A stretch of DNA of 64,000 nucleotides, taken from contig NZ_JACHCG010000001.1 in the NCBI RefSeq assembly GCF_014200595.1, positions 1,860,001 to 1,924,000 on the forward strand, in the 5' to 3' direction. The notes below the pieces were generated by a model. It saw nothing but the letters and a program-made list of their open reading frames with translations, was not told the DNA's origin and made no database searches. The position numbers and the translations under genes are program-made. Source of the DNA: Pedobacter cryoconitis. GTDB lineage: Bacteria > Bacteroidota > Bacteroidia > Sphingobacteriales > Sphingobacteriaceae. Shown in pieces: positions 28,184-37,689 of this stretch. Each line of letters begins with the position of its first letter. Positions within the stretch are counted from its first letter, which is position 1.

Positions 28184-28229
28184 CTTACGGTTTCCCGTAA
28201 GAAAAACACTTTTGACCTCGATACTTTTG
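28184..28229 (+). promoter_or_regulatory. Candidate operator and -7 element of the Ter-type operon
   Basis: An inverted repeat CTTACGG-TTTC-CCGTAAG (28184-28201) lies 20 nt before TACTTTTG (28222-28229), which fits TAnnTTTG and is 64 nt ahead of the first gene. The dyad covers the place where a -33 element would sit, as for a regulator-controlled promoter. No regulator gene lies in the operon. Confidence 0.5.
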
Positions 28230-28292
28230 AAGAGTTGAACAATAACATAAAGTGATTGATCTAATTAATAACAGTTATTAAAATTATAAATT

Positions 28293-29837
28293 ATGAAAAT
28301 AGGTAAGACCCTGGGTTTTGTCAGGATTACAGGAGTATTCGGGCTATTAATAATAGCAGCTGCTTGCAATAATAAAAAGCCCGCTATACCGGCCGATCCA
28401 TTTGAGGACGGAAAATTCAACCCATACGATCAGGAATTAGGCAAACGGATTGAAGCCTATAACAATACTGTCGCTCCAAACAATGCCAATTCAAAAAGTG
28501 GCAATCCGGCTTTATACATAGATTTTTCTTCTGGGATCAATAAAGCCTTTGCAGATCCGGGTATTAAAGAAATGATGACTAACTGTTTCAATACAGTTCT
28601 GGCTCAAAAATTTGATGTTTACAAATTGGGCTCCAATAAAATAACCCCTTTAAATATTACCAATACAACGCAATTAGGGCAGCAGGTAAGTGACCCTGCT
28701 CAATATGCAGATATCTGGGCTCCGATCCAGTCTGCCGTTGAAAAAATAGTTGATGGAGATAATGACGCACTACTGATTACTGACTTTGAAGAATGGCAAA
28801 AGAACAGTGAAGTCACGAACACTGCTTTCCTGAAAATACCTTTCTCTAAATGGCTTGAAAAAGGAAATACTATTCATTTCTTTATTGCTGATTATAAAGA
28901 AGGTCCAGTTGCTAAACACCTTTACTTCACCATCTTTAATTGTGGCAATCCAAATGAATCCAGTATGATTTCCAAACTTGAATCTAAACTGGGGGCATTA
29001 ACCACAAGATTTGACTTGTCAAATAAATCGTATAAACTGCGCACAGCCTATCCTGTTGAGAAATCCGGTGGAATTTTTTACGATACCAGCGGTAAATCTG
29101 ATAACGCTAAAAATGTACTGGATTTAAAAGATAACTATATCAATGGGCTTAAAAATGGAAATCACTTTGAATTTTATCCTTTAGGCGTAGACTGGAAAAC
29201 AATAGCGCAGCTTCATACCACATACGCTGCTCAGAACCAATTCAATGACTTCTTCAGAAAACTATACATTGATCTAAGCAATGATGACAGCTATACATTT
29301 GGAGATTTTGATGTAAAAGTTTCAGCGATCAAGGCTGATTTTGAGAACTTCTCTAAAGCTGCTGAAGTTAAGAAGCATAAGCCAAAATTAGCAAAAGGGA
29401 GTGATGGTCAGGACAAGTTTGCTGATAGTGAAAATGATGTCTTTGCATTGGCATGTTATCATACTGATGGAAAGTTAAAAGAACAGTGGCTTTACAAGCC
29501 TGAACCGGTAATCCCTGTGAATGAGGTTTTTATATTAAATAAACTCCTGTTTGAAAATACCAGAAAACAAGACCATAAGAATGTTGAATTTGGAGTTTCT
29601 TTCCATCCCGGATTCAATCTGAAAAATATTCAGGACCCAAATGGAATTGTCAAAGTCGATATCGTTTTAAATACTGCTGTCCCTAATCTTGCCAACTTAA
29701 AACTCTCAAAATTTCAATGGGTCAATGCAAAACATGTACCTAATATAGCCTTGTACGAATCCATAAAAAACACCCTGCAAGAACTTAAGCCAGTAAATAA
29801 GATCATCTACTCTTACTACATCAAAACTCAACAATAA
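28293..29837 (+). CDS. Lipoprotein with degenerate vWA-like fold, first gene of the Ter-type operon
   Basis: A 514-aa protein with a lipobox (IIAAACNN, Cys about residue 28), so it is membrane-anchored. After a short linker the chain reads like a von Willebrand A fold: a strand with a MIDAS-like DFSSG (ALYIDFSSGI), an alternating helix/strand pattern, DALLITDFEEW at the position of the metal-site Asp loop, and TIHFFIAD. The DxSxS motif is incomplete, so metal binding is doubtful. The C-terminal ~200 residues are unrecognised. It starts nine tightly packed genes and may be the periplasmic or outer-membrane sensor. The vWA call is inference from pattern only. Confidence 0.6.
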   Translation: MKIGKTLGFVRITGVFGLLIIAAACNNKKPAIPADPFEDGKFNPYDQELGKRIEAYNNTVAPNNANSKSGNPALYIDFSSGINKAFADPGIKEMMTNCFNTVLAQKFDVYKLGSNKITPLNITNTTQLGQQVSDPAQYADIWAPIQSAVEKIVDGDNDALLITDFEEWQKNSEVTNTAFLKIPFSKWLEKGNTIHFFIADYKEGPVAKHLYFTIFNCGNPNESSMISKLESKLGALTTRFDLSNKSYKLRTAYPVEKSGGIFYDTSGKSDNAKNVLDLKDNYINGLKNGNHFEFYPLGVDWKTIAQLHTTYAAQNQFNDFFRKLYIDLSNDDSYTFGDFDVKVSAIKADFENFSKAAEVKKHKPKLAKGSDGQDKFADSENDVFALACYHTDGKLKEQWLYKPEPVIPVNEVFILNKLLFENTRKQDHKNVEFGVSFHPGFNLKNIQDPNGIVKVDIVLNTAVPNLANLKLSKFQWVNAKHVPNIALYESIKNTLQELKPVNKIIYSYYIKTQQ

Positions 29838-29860
29838 TTAACACTAAACGTAATCATCAA

Positions 29861-30199
29861 ATGGAATCTACATCAGCTTACATAATCTCACTCATTACCG
29901 CTTTAATTTTTTTGCTGCTAGCAGCTATCATTGCAAATGCCATAAAATTTGAGGGTGGAAGTAACCCTAAAGACCCGCAATCCCGAAAAACCTGGTTCTG
30001 GATCCTGGCAATTTTAAATCCTGCATTGGGCTTTTTACTCGGATACTTTGTATTTAAACCAGATGCAAACATGATGGTTTTAAACAATTATGTAAACGCT
30101 TTAAGTATAGGAACGGCTATCGGGTTTATTTTATACATCCTTTTAGGCTTTTTATTGAGTAAAATATTTGCTAACGGCAAAATTGGTCACTGGTTTTAA
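29861..30199 (+). CDS. Small three-helix inner-membrane protein
   Basis: A 112-aa protein with three predicted transmembrane segments (about 7-28, 44-64 and 82-104) and short polar loops. No known family. It lies 23 nt after the lipoprotein gene and 18 nt before the tubulin-like gene. It could be the membrane anchor linking the periplasmic lipoprotein to the cytosolic NTPases; this is inferred from position. Confidence 0.6.
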   Translation: MESTSAYIISLITALIFLLLAAIIANAIKFEGGSNPKDPQSRKTWFWILAILNPALGFLLGYFVFKPDANMMVLNNYVNALSIGTAIGFILYILLGFLLSKIFANGKIGHWF

Positions 30200-30217
30200 T
30201 TCCCAAAAAATATTTTA

Positions 30218-31861
30218 ATGGATAAATTATTTGTAATCGCCATCGGCGGTACTGGAATGCGCTGCCTGGAATCTTTTACCCTCTTATGTGGTATCGGAAT
30301 GTTTGATAACCAGGAAATAGAGGTGTTAACCTTAGACACCGATCAAAATAATGGCAACAAAGACCGCGTAGAAGAACTTATTAACCTCTACAACCGGATT
30401 AAAACATCCGATACAAATGTGGGAGGGACGCCTAATGCGAATACATTCTTTTCCGCAAAGCTTAATCTGCACCGGTTCTGGACAAATTATTCAAGCGCTG
30501 GCAGGGAGAATTATAAAAACATCACCAGGATTTCAACCGGAACACCTGAACAGCAGAAAGCTAATAAACTGATCTCTGATTTATTTCTTGATACGAGCTC
30601 TGTACAGGAATTTGATCTGGCTCATGGCTATCGCGCACAAACACACTTAGGCTCTATGTTAATGTACCATGGAATTGTGGAAGCGGCAAGGAACATCCTG
30701 AAAGGAACTACAGTACAATCTCAGGAACGGGAATTGGATTCTTTTATGGGGAAACTTGAAAAAAGCGGTGCTTCGGCCAGGGTCTTTATTTTTGGATCTG
30801 TATTTGGCGGAACCGGGGCTTCTTCCATCCCTGTGATCCCTAAAGCCCTTCAGGATTTCGTGAAGATTCGTTCCAATGGAAATTCAAGTATAGATTTCGC
30901 TAAAGCAAAGTTTGGTTCTACTTTACTTACCGAATATTTCACCTTCAATAAACCAGATGATAAACAGAAATCAACTAAAGCGAATAGTGTAATTGCAGAT
31001 TCATCTTTCTTTCCATTAAATAGCCAGGCTGCATTACAATTTTATCAGAGTGATCCTACTGTACAAAAGTGCTATAAACTATTATATCATATTGGCTGGC
31101 CAATAGAAAGTAAAAAGATAGATGAAAATAATACACCGGATCAAACGACAACCGGAGGAAGTGAGCAAAGAAATCCATGTCATATCACAGAATTACTATG
31201 TGCCTGTGCAGCTTATGACTTCTTTACCCGTACCCGTGGATTTGATAGTGCAAAAGCAGATTACTTATATAAAGCTGTAGAGTTTAAAGACAACTCTTTC
31301 AACTTTTCATTTGACGATTTTGTCGGTAAGGAAAATAAAGCAGGTGAGGTCTTTGTCAATAAATTAGGTGCATTCTTTTCTTTAGCCCATATATCTTTAA
31401 GTAAAAACGGGGCTGCTTTTGATGATTCTGGTATTAAAGGATTTATTAAACAATGTGAAAACCAGAAACTAAATCAGTACAGCGCTATTACTGATGCAGA
31501 ATGCAAAGATATCAATGAATACTTCAAGCTTTTCGCCTATACTTTTAAGGATGCGAGGTTTATCCCTGGCTGGCTTTATCAGATTAGAAATTCAGTAGCT
31601 CCAGGCAGATTTTTATTCGATAGCAAAGCATTTCCAGACAATCAAACAGAGCTGAAAAGATTAGATGTAGGAGCGATGTTTCTTGACGAAAAACACCATT
31701 GGTCAAAAGGGGGGATCTTCGGAAACCGGTATGATACATTTGTTGAAAAACTAATCAATACCAATCCGAAAGAAGAGCAGAAAGTAAACACCACCAAAGA
31801 AAAATTTCTTGCTCACATTTTTAATGCACTTACTATTTCACAAAACTTCGATATAAACTAA
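30218..31861 (+). CDS. Tubulin/FtsZ-like GTPase
   Basis: A 547-aa cytosolic protein. The first strand and glycine loop read VIAIGGTGMRCLESF (G10-G-T-G13), as in the tubulin/FtsZ N-terminal nucleotide loop. The tubulin signature loop is present as FGSVFGGTGASSIPVI (G197-G-T-G200). An acidic turn LTLDTDQNN lies near residue 40. The rest is longer than FtsZ and not recognised in detail. It is closest in concept to the Tubulin_2-like families of uncharacterised bacterial operons. Likely polymer-forming or regulatory GTPase. Only 6 nt separate it from the Hsp70-like gene, indicating a joint complex. Confidence 0.75.
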   Translation: MDKLFVIAIGGTGMRCLESFTLLCGIGMFDNQEIEVLTLDTDQNNGNKDRVEELINLYNRIKTSDTNVGGTPNANTFFSAKLNLHRFWTNYSSAGRENYKNITRISTGTPEQQKANKLISDLFLDTSSVQEFDLAHGYRAQTHLGSMLMYHGIVEAARNILKGTTVQSQERELDSFMGKLEKSGASARVFIFGSVFGGTGASSIPVIPKALQDFVKIRSNGNSSIDFAKAKFGSTLLTEYFTFNKPDDKQKSTKANSVIADSSFFPLNSQAALQFYQSDPTVQKCYKLLYHIGWPIESKKIDENNTPDQTTTGGSEQRNPCHITELLCACAAYDFFTRTRGFDSAKADYLYKAVEFKDNSFNFSFDDFVGKENKAGEVFVNKLGAFFSLAHISLSKNGAAFDDSGIKGFIKQCENQKLNQYSAITDAECKDINEYFKLFAYTFKDARFIPGWLYQIRNSVAPGRFLFDSKAFPDNQTELKRLDVGAMFLDEKHHWSKGGIFGNRYDTFVEKLINTNPKEEQKVNTTKEKFLAHIFNALTISQNFDIN

Positions 31862-31867
31862 AGGAAC

Positions 31868-34800
31868 ATGTCAGACAAAAGAATAAAAGCACTGGCGATT
31901 AAAGTTCATGCTAAAACTGAACCAAATGGCGTTGAATTTGCCTGGGACAAAATCCCTCAATTAGAAGTTTTTACTAAAAATATTCTAATACCAGAGATAG
32001 CTGTCGATAAAGATGGAAATTCATCTGTTAACATTGGAACTATTGTTTCTGGTATACCTTCAGTATTTGCAAGGGCTAACTTGTTTAAAAGTGCACTTGA
32101 TAATATCCAGGACAAGGAAGCAGAAGCCTCTGGATTAATGTTGTTTTACAAATCTTTACTTAGTGAATGGAAAGGCTTGATCAGCTGTATTGCATTAAAC
32201 TATAAAGATATTGAGGTTAATAGAATCCATTTAGCATATACTGATGGACATCAGTTGATTAACACGGCAAATATTTATGAGCCTGCAGGTGCATTTGGAA
32301 ATATGCTGTTTGAACGGCAACCCTTATGGTGTGATCAGTCTTTAGCAAACAACGCAGATAAAATACCATTTATTGATGTGATTTCCTTTAAAGGAAATGT
32401 AGTTGGGGGCACTTCACCTGACAGCTTTTTATTTACTTCTGTCGCTTACAATCTTAAAGACAAACTACCTTTCGTAAACGTACAGAATGGTAAGTTTATA
32501 GACCCTTTAAAATCAGAACTAAACCCACAGGAACTATTTACGCTTTATGGTTACGCTAAACATATTCTCCATCATATTGAAAACTTCAGATTAAATTATG
32601 CTGACTTAGCCGAATTAATCAGACCAGAATACGGTAATATGTCAATTTGCCTTCAGGCATGGATTGATGAAATGATTGTTTATCAGCAAAAGAAAGGATA
32701 TCCAAAATTAGCGCATCAGGCACCACCAGAAGTAGGAAATCTTTTTAATTATCCTTTCAGTATTCTGTTTAACTATTCTACAGAATTATTTGGCTCAGAA
32801 GGGATTATATATAATGAATCGGGAGAAGGGAGAATAATTTTTGATCCTAAAGACTTACTCTTGCCGGATACCACAGAAATTGCTCAAATTGATTTTGGCA
32901 AAGAAGGGATAGAAACCAGGAATTACCTCAGGTCTAAGCCCATACTTTTACTCGCTGCTGAAACCAGGGGACAGCCGGACAATTATGCTTATTTTACTTT
33001 ACCGCTAACCCCATTAGCCTTAAATGTCTTTGGCGCCACACTGGATGCATTGGTAGGTATAGCAGAAACCTCAAATGTAAAATCAAGGCTCACTGCTATT
33101 TATGATCCGAATGATAAGAATGGCGAAAGGCTGACTGTCAACCTGAAATTATATACAGAAACCGGTGATGAAATTATTAAAGAGGTAATCTATAAAATAA
33201 CATCAGAATCTATCAGAGGGAAGGACATTTTAATGTGGCCTAACTTTATTTCTAAACAATGGAACAGGTATTTCCTTTATTCGGAAATTCCACATAATGA
33301 CGCTCAGTTTCAGGCTACGCCATTTATCGGTAATGTAGATGATGACTTTTTCAGAATAGTACTGGATGAAAAAGGGATCCCCCTATATCTGGCCAATAAT
33401 GGCAGAGCAGCTATAATTCCTGAAAAATATGGAGCCATTAAAGCTCAGCTCCATGTGACCTCAAATAATGCTGTAGCAGATAACAAGTACAAATATGAAA
33501 TTTATGAAAGCAATAAGCCTTTCAAGGGAGTGAAATTTGCGCACGCAGGCATTGATTGCGGTTTTGGGATCATCCGGTATGATGGATCCGGCAATACACA
33601 ATCTTTACCTGTGAATATGCTTAATTCTCCGAGAACTTTATCTCCTGCGTTTTTGGGTGTTGACTTTGGAAGTACAAATTCCTCTATCGCTTATTTCTCT
33701 GATCAGAGAAATGAAGTCTGTGAAAGTTTAAAATTGACTAACAAGAGAGTTTCCCTGTTAGCAACTGATGCCAAGAACAATGATAAACGTCATGCTTTAG
33801 AAGATGAGATTTTCTTTTTCCAAAACGATGAAATTCTCACCAATTCTATTAAATCAGTGCTAACCATTCATGATTCCAGAAGGATTATCAATGACACCAA
33901 TATGTTGAATGACTCCTTGATGGCACAGGCAGTTAAAGGTGGCTTTCCTTGCTTTGAAAGAAATCTTCCCATTGAAAATGCAGAAGATAACCGTTATATT
34001 CTAAGTTACAACAGAGTAGGAAGAGCGGAGTTGGTTTATAATATGAAATGGTCTGCTCAGCCAATAGATAAGAGTTATAAGACTGCTTATTTAAGCTCAT
34101 TGTTATTGCATGTTTATGCGCAATTGTTCATTGAAGGTCATGAACCTCATACTTTAAAATGGTCATATCCATCTTCAATGGGTAAAGAGTTGTTAAGTGA
34201 ATATAGAGGAATCTGGGATTCACTTAAAGAGATCTCACCGATTGTGGGTCATGTAAAATTAAAAACTTATCCTCCGTCAGACCTTTCAGATATTGGGGAT
34301 ACTACAGGCGGCAGCGTGTGGGACAGCCCGGCTGCTGGTTCAAGTTGGAGCAATAGTACAACTGAATCTCCAATAGCAGCTTCAGGCTGGGGCACAGCAG
34401 AAACCAGTAGCAATGGCTGGGGGAGTGAGCCTAAAGTTCCGGCAAACGGTGGGGGCTGGGGAAACGAGACTTCAACGAAAGTCAGTTCAGTTAACATCGC
34501 AACTGAAACCAAACCTGTACGATTTGATTTCAGAAAATTAAGCAATGAAGAATCACTTTCAGAAGCTTGTGCTGTAGCGAACTATTTAGTGCGGCCAAAT
34601 GGAGGCTATTCCATTAATCCCGGAGAGCTGGTCCTTTGTTTTGACATTGGCGGTAGTACAACTGATATTACAGCCTTATGCCAGATGGATGGTGGAAAGG
34701 CGATGATTAAGCAAAACTCTATCCGTTTTGCGGCAGAAAGAGTTGCGCAGGCGACTAAATTTTCCCCAAACTTTAAAAATGTCCTGTTAAGAATGTGTGA

Positions 34801-35776
34801 AAGGAAGAACATTTCCATCCAGGGATTAAATAATGGGATCAATAAGTTTTCTGAAAATACAGCCCCTTATTATTTTGAACAGGTTGTAGATCGGCTGGAA
34901 GCATCAGATTTTGAAACTTTTTATCTTTTAATAGCCGCAGAGTGTAAAGAGATGATGAGTATTAATCTCTATGTTACTGGATTAATCATGTTCTATGCTG
35001 GTCAGCTGGCTTATAAATTAAGGACTGAAATTGTTAAATCGGAGGATGCCCCAACAGCTGTTAAGGCTATCCCTCCTAAAATTAAGATTGCTTTTGCAGG
35101 AAAAGGATCAAGAATATTTGACTGGTTTACCGCAGTAAATCCAACAGCAGCTGACGATTATTATACACAAATGTTTATCAGGGGTATGGGTGGAGAAGCC
35201 ATAGCCAGACAAACAATTACCCCGATCAGTACCAATCCATTAAGAATAATTGATATTAATTCGCAGCGGGGAACCAACAACGCCGATGTTAAATATGAGG
35301 TGTCAAAAGGTTTGGCTATCCCCACCAATATCACAAGCATTTTAGTGCCAACCAATAAACAAGCTATCGAGATACTTGGAGAAGATAATTTCTGTGTAGT
35401 TACCCCGGCTGGTGAGTTCAAATACCTGGAATCGACTAATTCAGTTACCCCGGAAATGCTGGAACATATAGGGAACCATTTTATCTGTCTGCCTCAGGAA
35501 GGAAAATTACTTTGCCCGAGATTTATGGACTTTGCCGATTTATTTTATAGAGTTTCTTCTACCATGTTTGGTTTAAAAATGAATTCCGCAGATTTTATGG
35601 CAGGCTTCCAGGATATGAATATTGAAAATTATATCAAAGGAGAACCCGGTTTTATTAAAGCACAGAAGCGGAAACATGAAGATCAGAAAGAGTTTGACTA
35701 TGTAGCCCCGATTATCATTTTAGAAGGGATGAAATTCTTTGAAAAACACCTGCTTAAAGGCATCCAAAAACAATAG
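31868..35776 (+). CDS. 1302-aa protein with novel N-terminal half and C-terminal Hsp70/actin-type ATPase
   Basis: Residues 1-590 form a large region I do not recognise. From about 595 an actin/Hsp70-type ATPase follows: PHOSPHATE-1 as FLGVDFGSTNSS (D599), PHOSPHATE-2 as FDIGGSTTDITAL (D926) and the adenosine loop IAFAGKGSRIFDWF (G1078-K-G). Within the ATPase, about residues 812-870, sits a disordered insert rich in Ser, Gly and Trp with five Trp, three as GWG. There is no DnaK substrate-binding domain; the C-terminus is helical. It is probably an ATP-driven scaffold or assembly factor paired with the tubulin-like protein and the smaller actin-like protein encoded next, 5 nt downstream. Confidence 0.75.
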   Translation: MSDKRIKALAIKVHAKTEPNGVEFAWDKIPQLEVFTKNILIPEIAVDKDGNSSVNIGTIVSGIPSVFARANLFKSALDNIQDKEAEASGLMLFYKSLLSEWKGLISCIALNYKDIEVNRIHLAYTDGHQLINTANIYEPAGAFGNMLFERQPLWCDQSLANNADKIPFIDVISFKGNVVGGTSPDSFLFTSVAYNLKDKLPFVNVQNGKFIDPLKSELNPQELFTLYGYAKHILHHIENFRLNYADLAELIRPEYGNMSICLQAWIDEMIVYQQKKGYPKLAHQAPPEVGNLFNYPFSILFNYSTELFGSEGIIYNESGEGRIIFDPKDLLLPDTTEIAQIDFGKEGIETRNYLRSKPILLLAAETRGQPDNYAYFTLPLTPLALNVFGATLDALVGIAETSNVKSRLTAIYDPNDKNGERLTVNLKLYTETGDEIIKEVIYKITSESIRGKDILMWPNFISKQWNRYFLYSEIPHNDAQFQATPFIGNVDDDFFRIVLDEKGIPLYLANNGRAAIIPEKYGAIKAQLHVTSNNAVADNKYKYEIYESNKPFKGVKFAHAGIDCGFGIIRYDGSGNTQSLPVNMLNSPRTLSPAFLGVDFGSTNSSIAYFSDQRNEVCESLKLTNKRVSLLATDAKNNDKRHALEDEIFFFQNDEILTNSIKSVLTIHDSRRIINDTNMLNDSLMAQAVKGGFPCFERNLPIENAEDNRYILSYNRVGRAELVYNMKWSAQPIDKSYKTAYLSSLLLHVYAQLFIEGHEPHTLKWSYPSSMGKELLSEYRGIWDSLKEISPIVGHVKLKTYPPSDLSDIGDTTGGSVWDSPAAGSSWSNSTTESPIAASGWGTAETSSNGWGSEPKVPANGGGWGNETSTKVSSVNIATETKPVRFDFRKLSNEESLSEACAVANYLVRPNGGYSINPGELVLCFDIGGSTTDITALCQMDGGKAMIKQNSIRFAAERVAQATKFSPNFKNVLLRMCERKNISIQGLNNGINKFSENTAPYYFEQVVDRLEASDFETFYLLIAAECKEMMSINLYVTGLIMFYAGQLAYKLRTEIVKSEDAPTAVKAIPPKIKIAFAGKGSRIFDWFTAVNPTAADDYYTQMFIRGMGGEAIARQTITPISTNPLRIIDINSQRGTNNADVKYEVSKGLAIPTNITSILVPTNKQAIEILGEDNFCVVTPAGEFKYLESTNSVTPEMLEHIGNHFICLPQEGKLLCPRFMDFADLFYRVSSTMFGLKMNSADFMAGFQDMNIENYIKGEPGFIKAQKRKHEDQKEFDYVAPIIILEGMKFFEKHLLKGIQKQ

Positions 35777-35781
35777 GGTCA

Positions 35782-37083
35782 ATGAAATTCTGTGTATTAG
35801 CAAAAGTATCCAAACGCTCAGTTTCTTTCTGGTATCAATCGGACGGGAATGCATATGCGCCATTGAGTATAAAGGAATCAAATGAAATTCCTTTATACTT
35901 TTATGTGAGTGGCAATGATTTTATTTTTGGAGGTGCTGCAAGAGAGCGGTTTAACAGGCATGATCCTAATGCCTATGGGAACTATTTTGAAATTATAAAA
36001 GATCCAAGCAAACATTTTATTATTTACGGCAATAAAAAACCTGTTAAACAGCTGTTTTATTACGGCGTTGAGCAATGCCTGTCTCATTTTCTGAATACAG
36101 TTTTATATAAAGTTGACTCGATTGAATCTTACAGGCAGCATTTTCCACTTCGGTTTTTATTTGATACAGATATAGAGGATAAGGAGAAGTCACTGATCGA
36201 GAACTTATTTCAGGAAGCTGGTTACTTTAACTTAGACCGTATTCATTTCAACAAAATACTATTCGGCGTATTAGTTCAAAAAGAAATCCTGGTTAAAGAA
36301 AAAGCTATTCTATTGCTAAGCGCTATTGATGATGTGCTGTATTTGAAACTTTATAAAAACGCAAATGCGGAAGAAATTGGTTCATTTAAGCTGGAGGGGC
36401 AGGGAGCAGACCCCAGAGTGAAGATTCTGGCCAATATGATTGTTGAATATATTATCAGTCAGAACCCTTATTTATCAATTGATAAAGATATTGAGACCGC
36501 TTTTTTACTCCCTTTTTGTGTAAGTCTGCTGGAAAACCCTGATGCTATTATTAAAGGGGATGCTGAGTTAGCTGATGGCAATAAATATTGGTTTAAAGTT
36601 AACGAGAGAAATCTTACGGACAGGCTTCAATATTATTCTAATGATAGTATGATCTATACAGCGATAGATGATCTTTTGAAGTCAAGCGGTTTAACTGTAC
36701 AGGATGTTGTAATTCTATTAGGTACAGAAGCAATCAGTACTTCTTATTTCTCCGGTAAATTGCTTAAGCGATATCATTACGTGAAAGAGGTTACGTCTGC
36801 TGCTATCAAGGATACGATGAAATCTGTTTTTGAGGAAGTTTCCAGTTCAAATTATACTGTTAAATCAAAAGCACCACCTGTTCTGGTCAGACCACGACTG
36901 CCAGCAGCTGTTCCAATAGAAGCAACGGCACCAAAATTACCACCTCCATTGCCACCCAAAAAAGAGAAGAATAGTTCACAACCGCAAATAAATATCCCCA
37001 GGTTACCTGAGGTAAAACCTGTAATTCAGGTAAAAGTTAACCCAGTAAAGCTTCCACCACTTCCACCTAAAAAAGGAACATAA
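35782..37083 (+). CDS. Degenerate actin/Hsp70-like protein with proline-rich tail
   Basis: A 433-aa cytosolic protein. Residues 1-355 have the secondary-structure rhythm of an actin-fold protein, with an adenosine-loop-like VVILLGTEAISTSYF near 310, but the PHOSPHATE-1 motif is degenerate (LAKVSKRSVSFWY). It is therefore perhaps a non-hydrolysing partner of the preceding ATPase. The last ~75 residues are disordered and proline-rich, with the near-repeat KLPPPLPPKK and KLPPLPPKK. Such tails act as binding platforms. Assignment rests on weak motifs and context. Confidence 0.55.
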   Translation: MKFCVLAKVSKRSVSFWYQSDGNAYAPLSIKESNEIPLYFYVSGNDFIFGGAARERFNRHDPNAYGNYFEIIKDPSKHFIIYGNKKPVKQLFYYGVEQCLSHFLNTVLYKVDSIESYRQHFPLRFLFDTDIEDKEKSLIENLFQEAGYFNLDRIHFNKILFGVLVQKEILVKEKAILLLSAIDDVLYLKLYKNANAEEIGSFKLEGQGADPRVKILANMIVEYIISQNPYLSIDKDIETAFLLPFCVSLLENPDAIIKGDAELADGNKYWFKVNERNLTDRLQYYSNDSMIYTAIDDLLKSSGLTVQDVVILLGTEAISTSYFSGKLLKRYHYVKEVTSAAIKDTMKSVFEEVSSSNYTVKSKAPPVLVRPRLPAAVPIEATAPKLPPPLPPKKEKNSSQPQINIPRLPEVKPVIQVKVNPVKLPPLPPKKGT

Positions 37084-37112
37084 AGGGAAATTAACAATTA
37101 ATAAATTATAAA

Positions 37113-37679
37113 ATGGCTATACAACTAGAAAAAAGAAAACCAATATCGATTGTCAAAGAAAAACCAGGACTAACGCACATTGTAGCAGGTTTAGGCTGGG
37201 ATCCTGCCACTGTAAACGGGCATAGTGTAGATCTTGACCTATCATTATTTATGTTAGGCGAAAATGGTAAACTCGTCGCAGATGAATACTTCATCTTTTA
37301 TAACAATGCGACAAGTCCAGATGGTTCTACCAATTATCCGGGGGATAGCAGGGGTGGTGAAGGCGATGGAGATGACGAGGTCATCCATATTGATCTGACT
37401 AAAATAAACCCACAAGTTGAATTTTTATATTTTGCAGTTACCATTGATCAAAGTGAGCTCAGAGGACACAATTTCGGTCACGTGCAAAACTCTTACATCA
37501 ATATCAGAAATGCTGCTGACAATTCAATTTTATGTCAGTACCTGTTAAAGGATAATTTCATAAACGAAGATTCCCTGATCATTGCAACTATTTCCAGAAA
37601 TGGTGGGAATTGGAATGTAGAAGCGCTGGGGCAAGCCTTTTCCGGAGGTTTAAATACACTAATAGATTTATATCAATAA
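37113..37679 (+). CDS. TerD-family protein, copy 1
   Basis: A 188-aa TerD (tellurium-resistance/CABP) domain protein. Hallmarks are PGLTHIVAGLGWD (W29), VDLDLSLFML (D40, D42), the acidic GDGDDEVIHIDLTKI calcium-binding segment and NSYINIRNAAD. TerD proteins bind Ca2+ and assemble at membranes with TerC in stress-response operons. The N-terminus (IQLEKRKPISIVKEKPG) is less canonical than that of the second copy. It follows the actin-like gene by 29 nt. Confidence 0.92.
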   Translation: MAIQLEKRKPISIVKEKPGLTHIVAGLGWDPATVNGHSVDLDLSLFMLGENGKLVADEYFIFYNNATSPDGSTNYPGDSRGGEGDGDDEVIHIDLTKINPQVEFLYFAVTIDQSELRGHNFGHVQNSYINIRNAADNSILCQYLLKDNFINEDSLIIATISRNGGNWNVEALGQAFSGGLNTLIDLYQ

Positions 37680-37689
37680 AAAATATACT

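Noticed and set aside
34267..34545. A 92-codon minus-strand reading frame inside the 1302-aa protein gene
   Set aside because: It is the complement of the low-complexity Ser/Gly/Trp insert; no start context, no neighbours on that strand, and the plus-strand gene has clear ATPase motifs.
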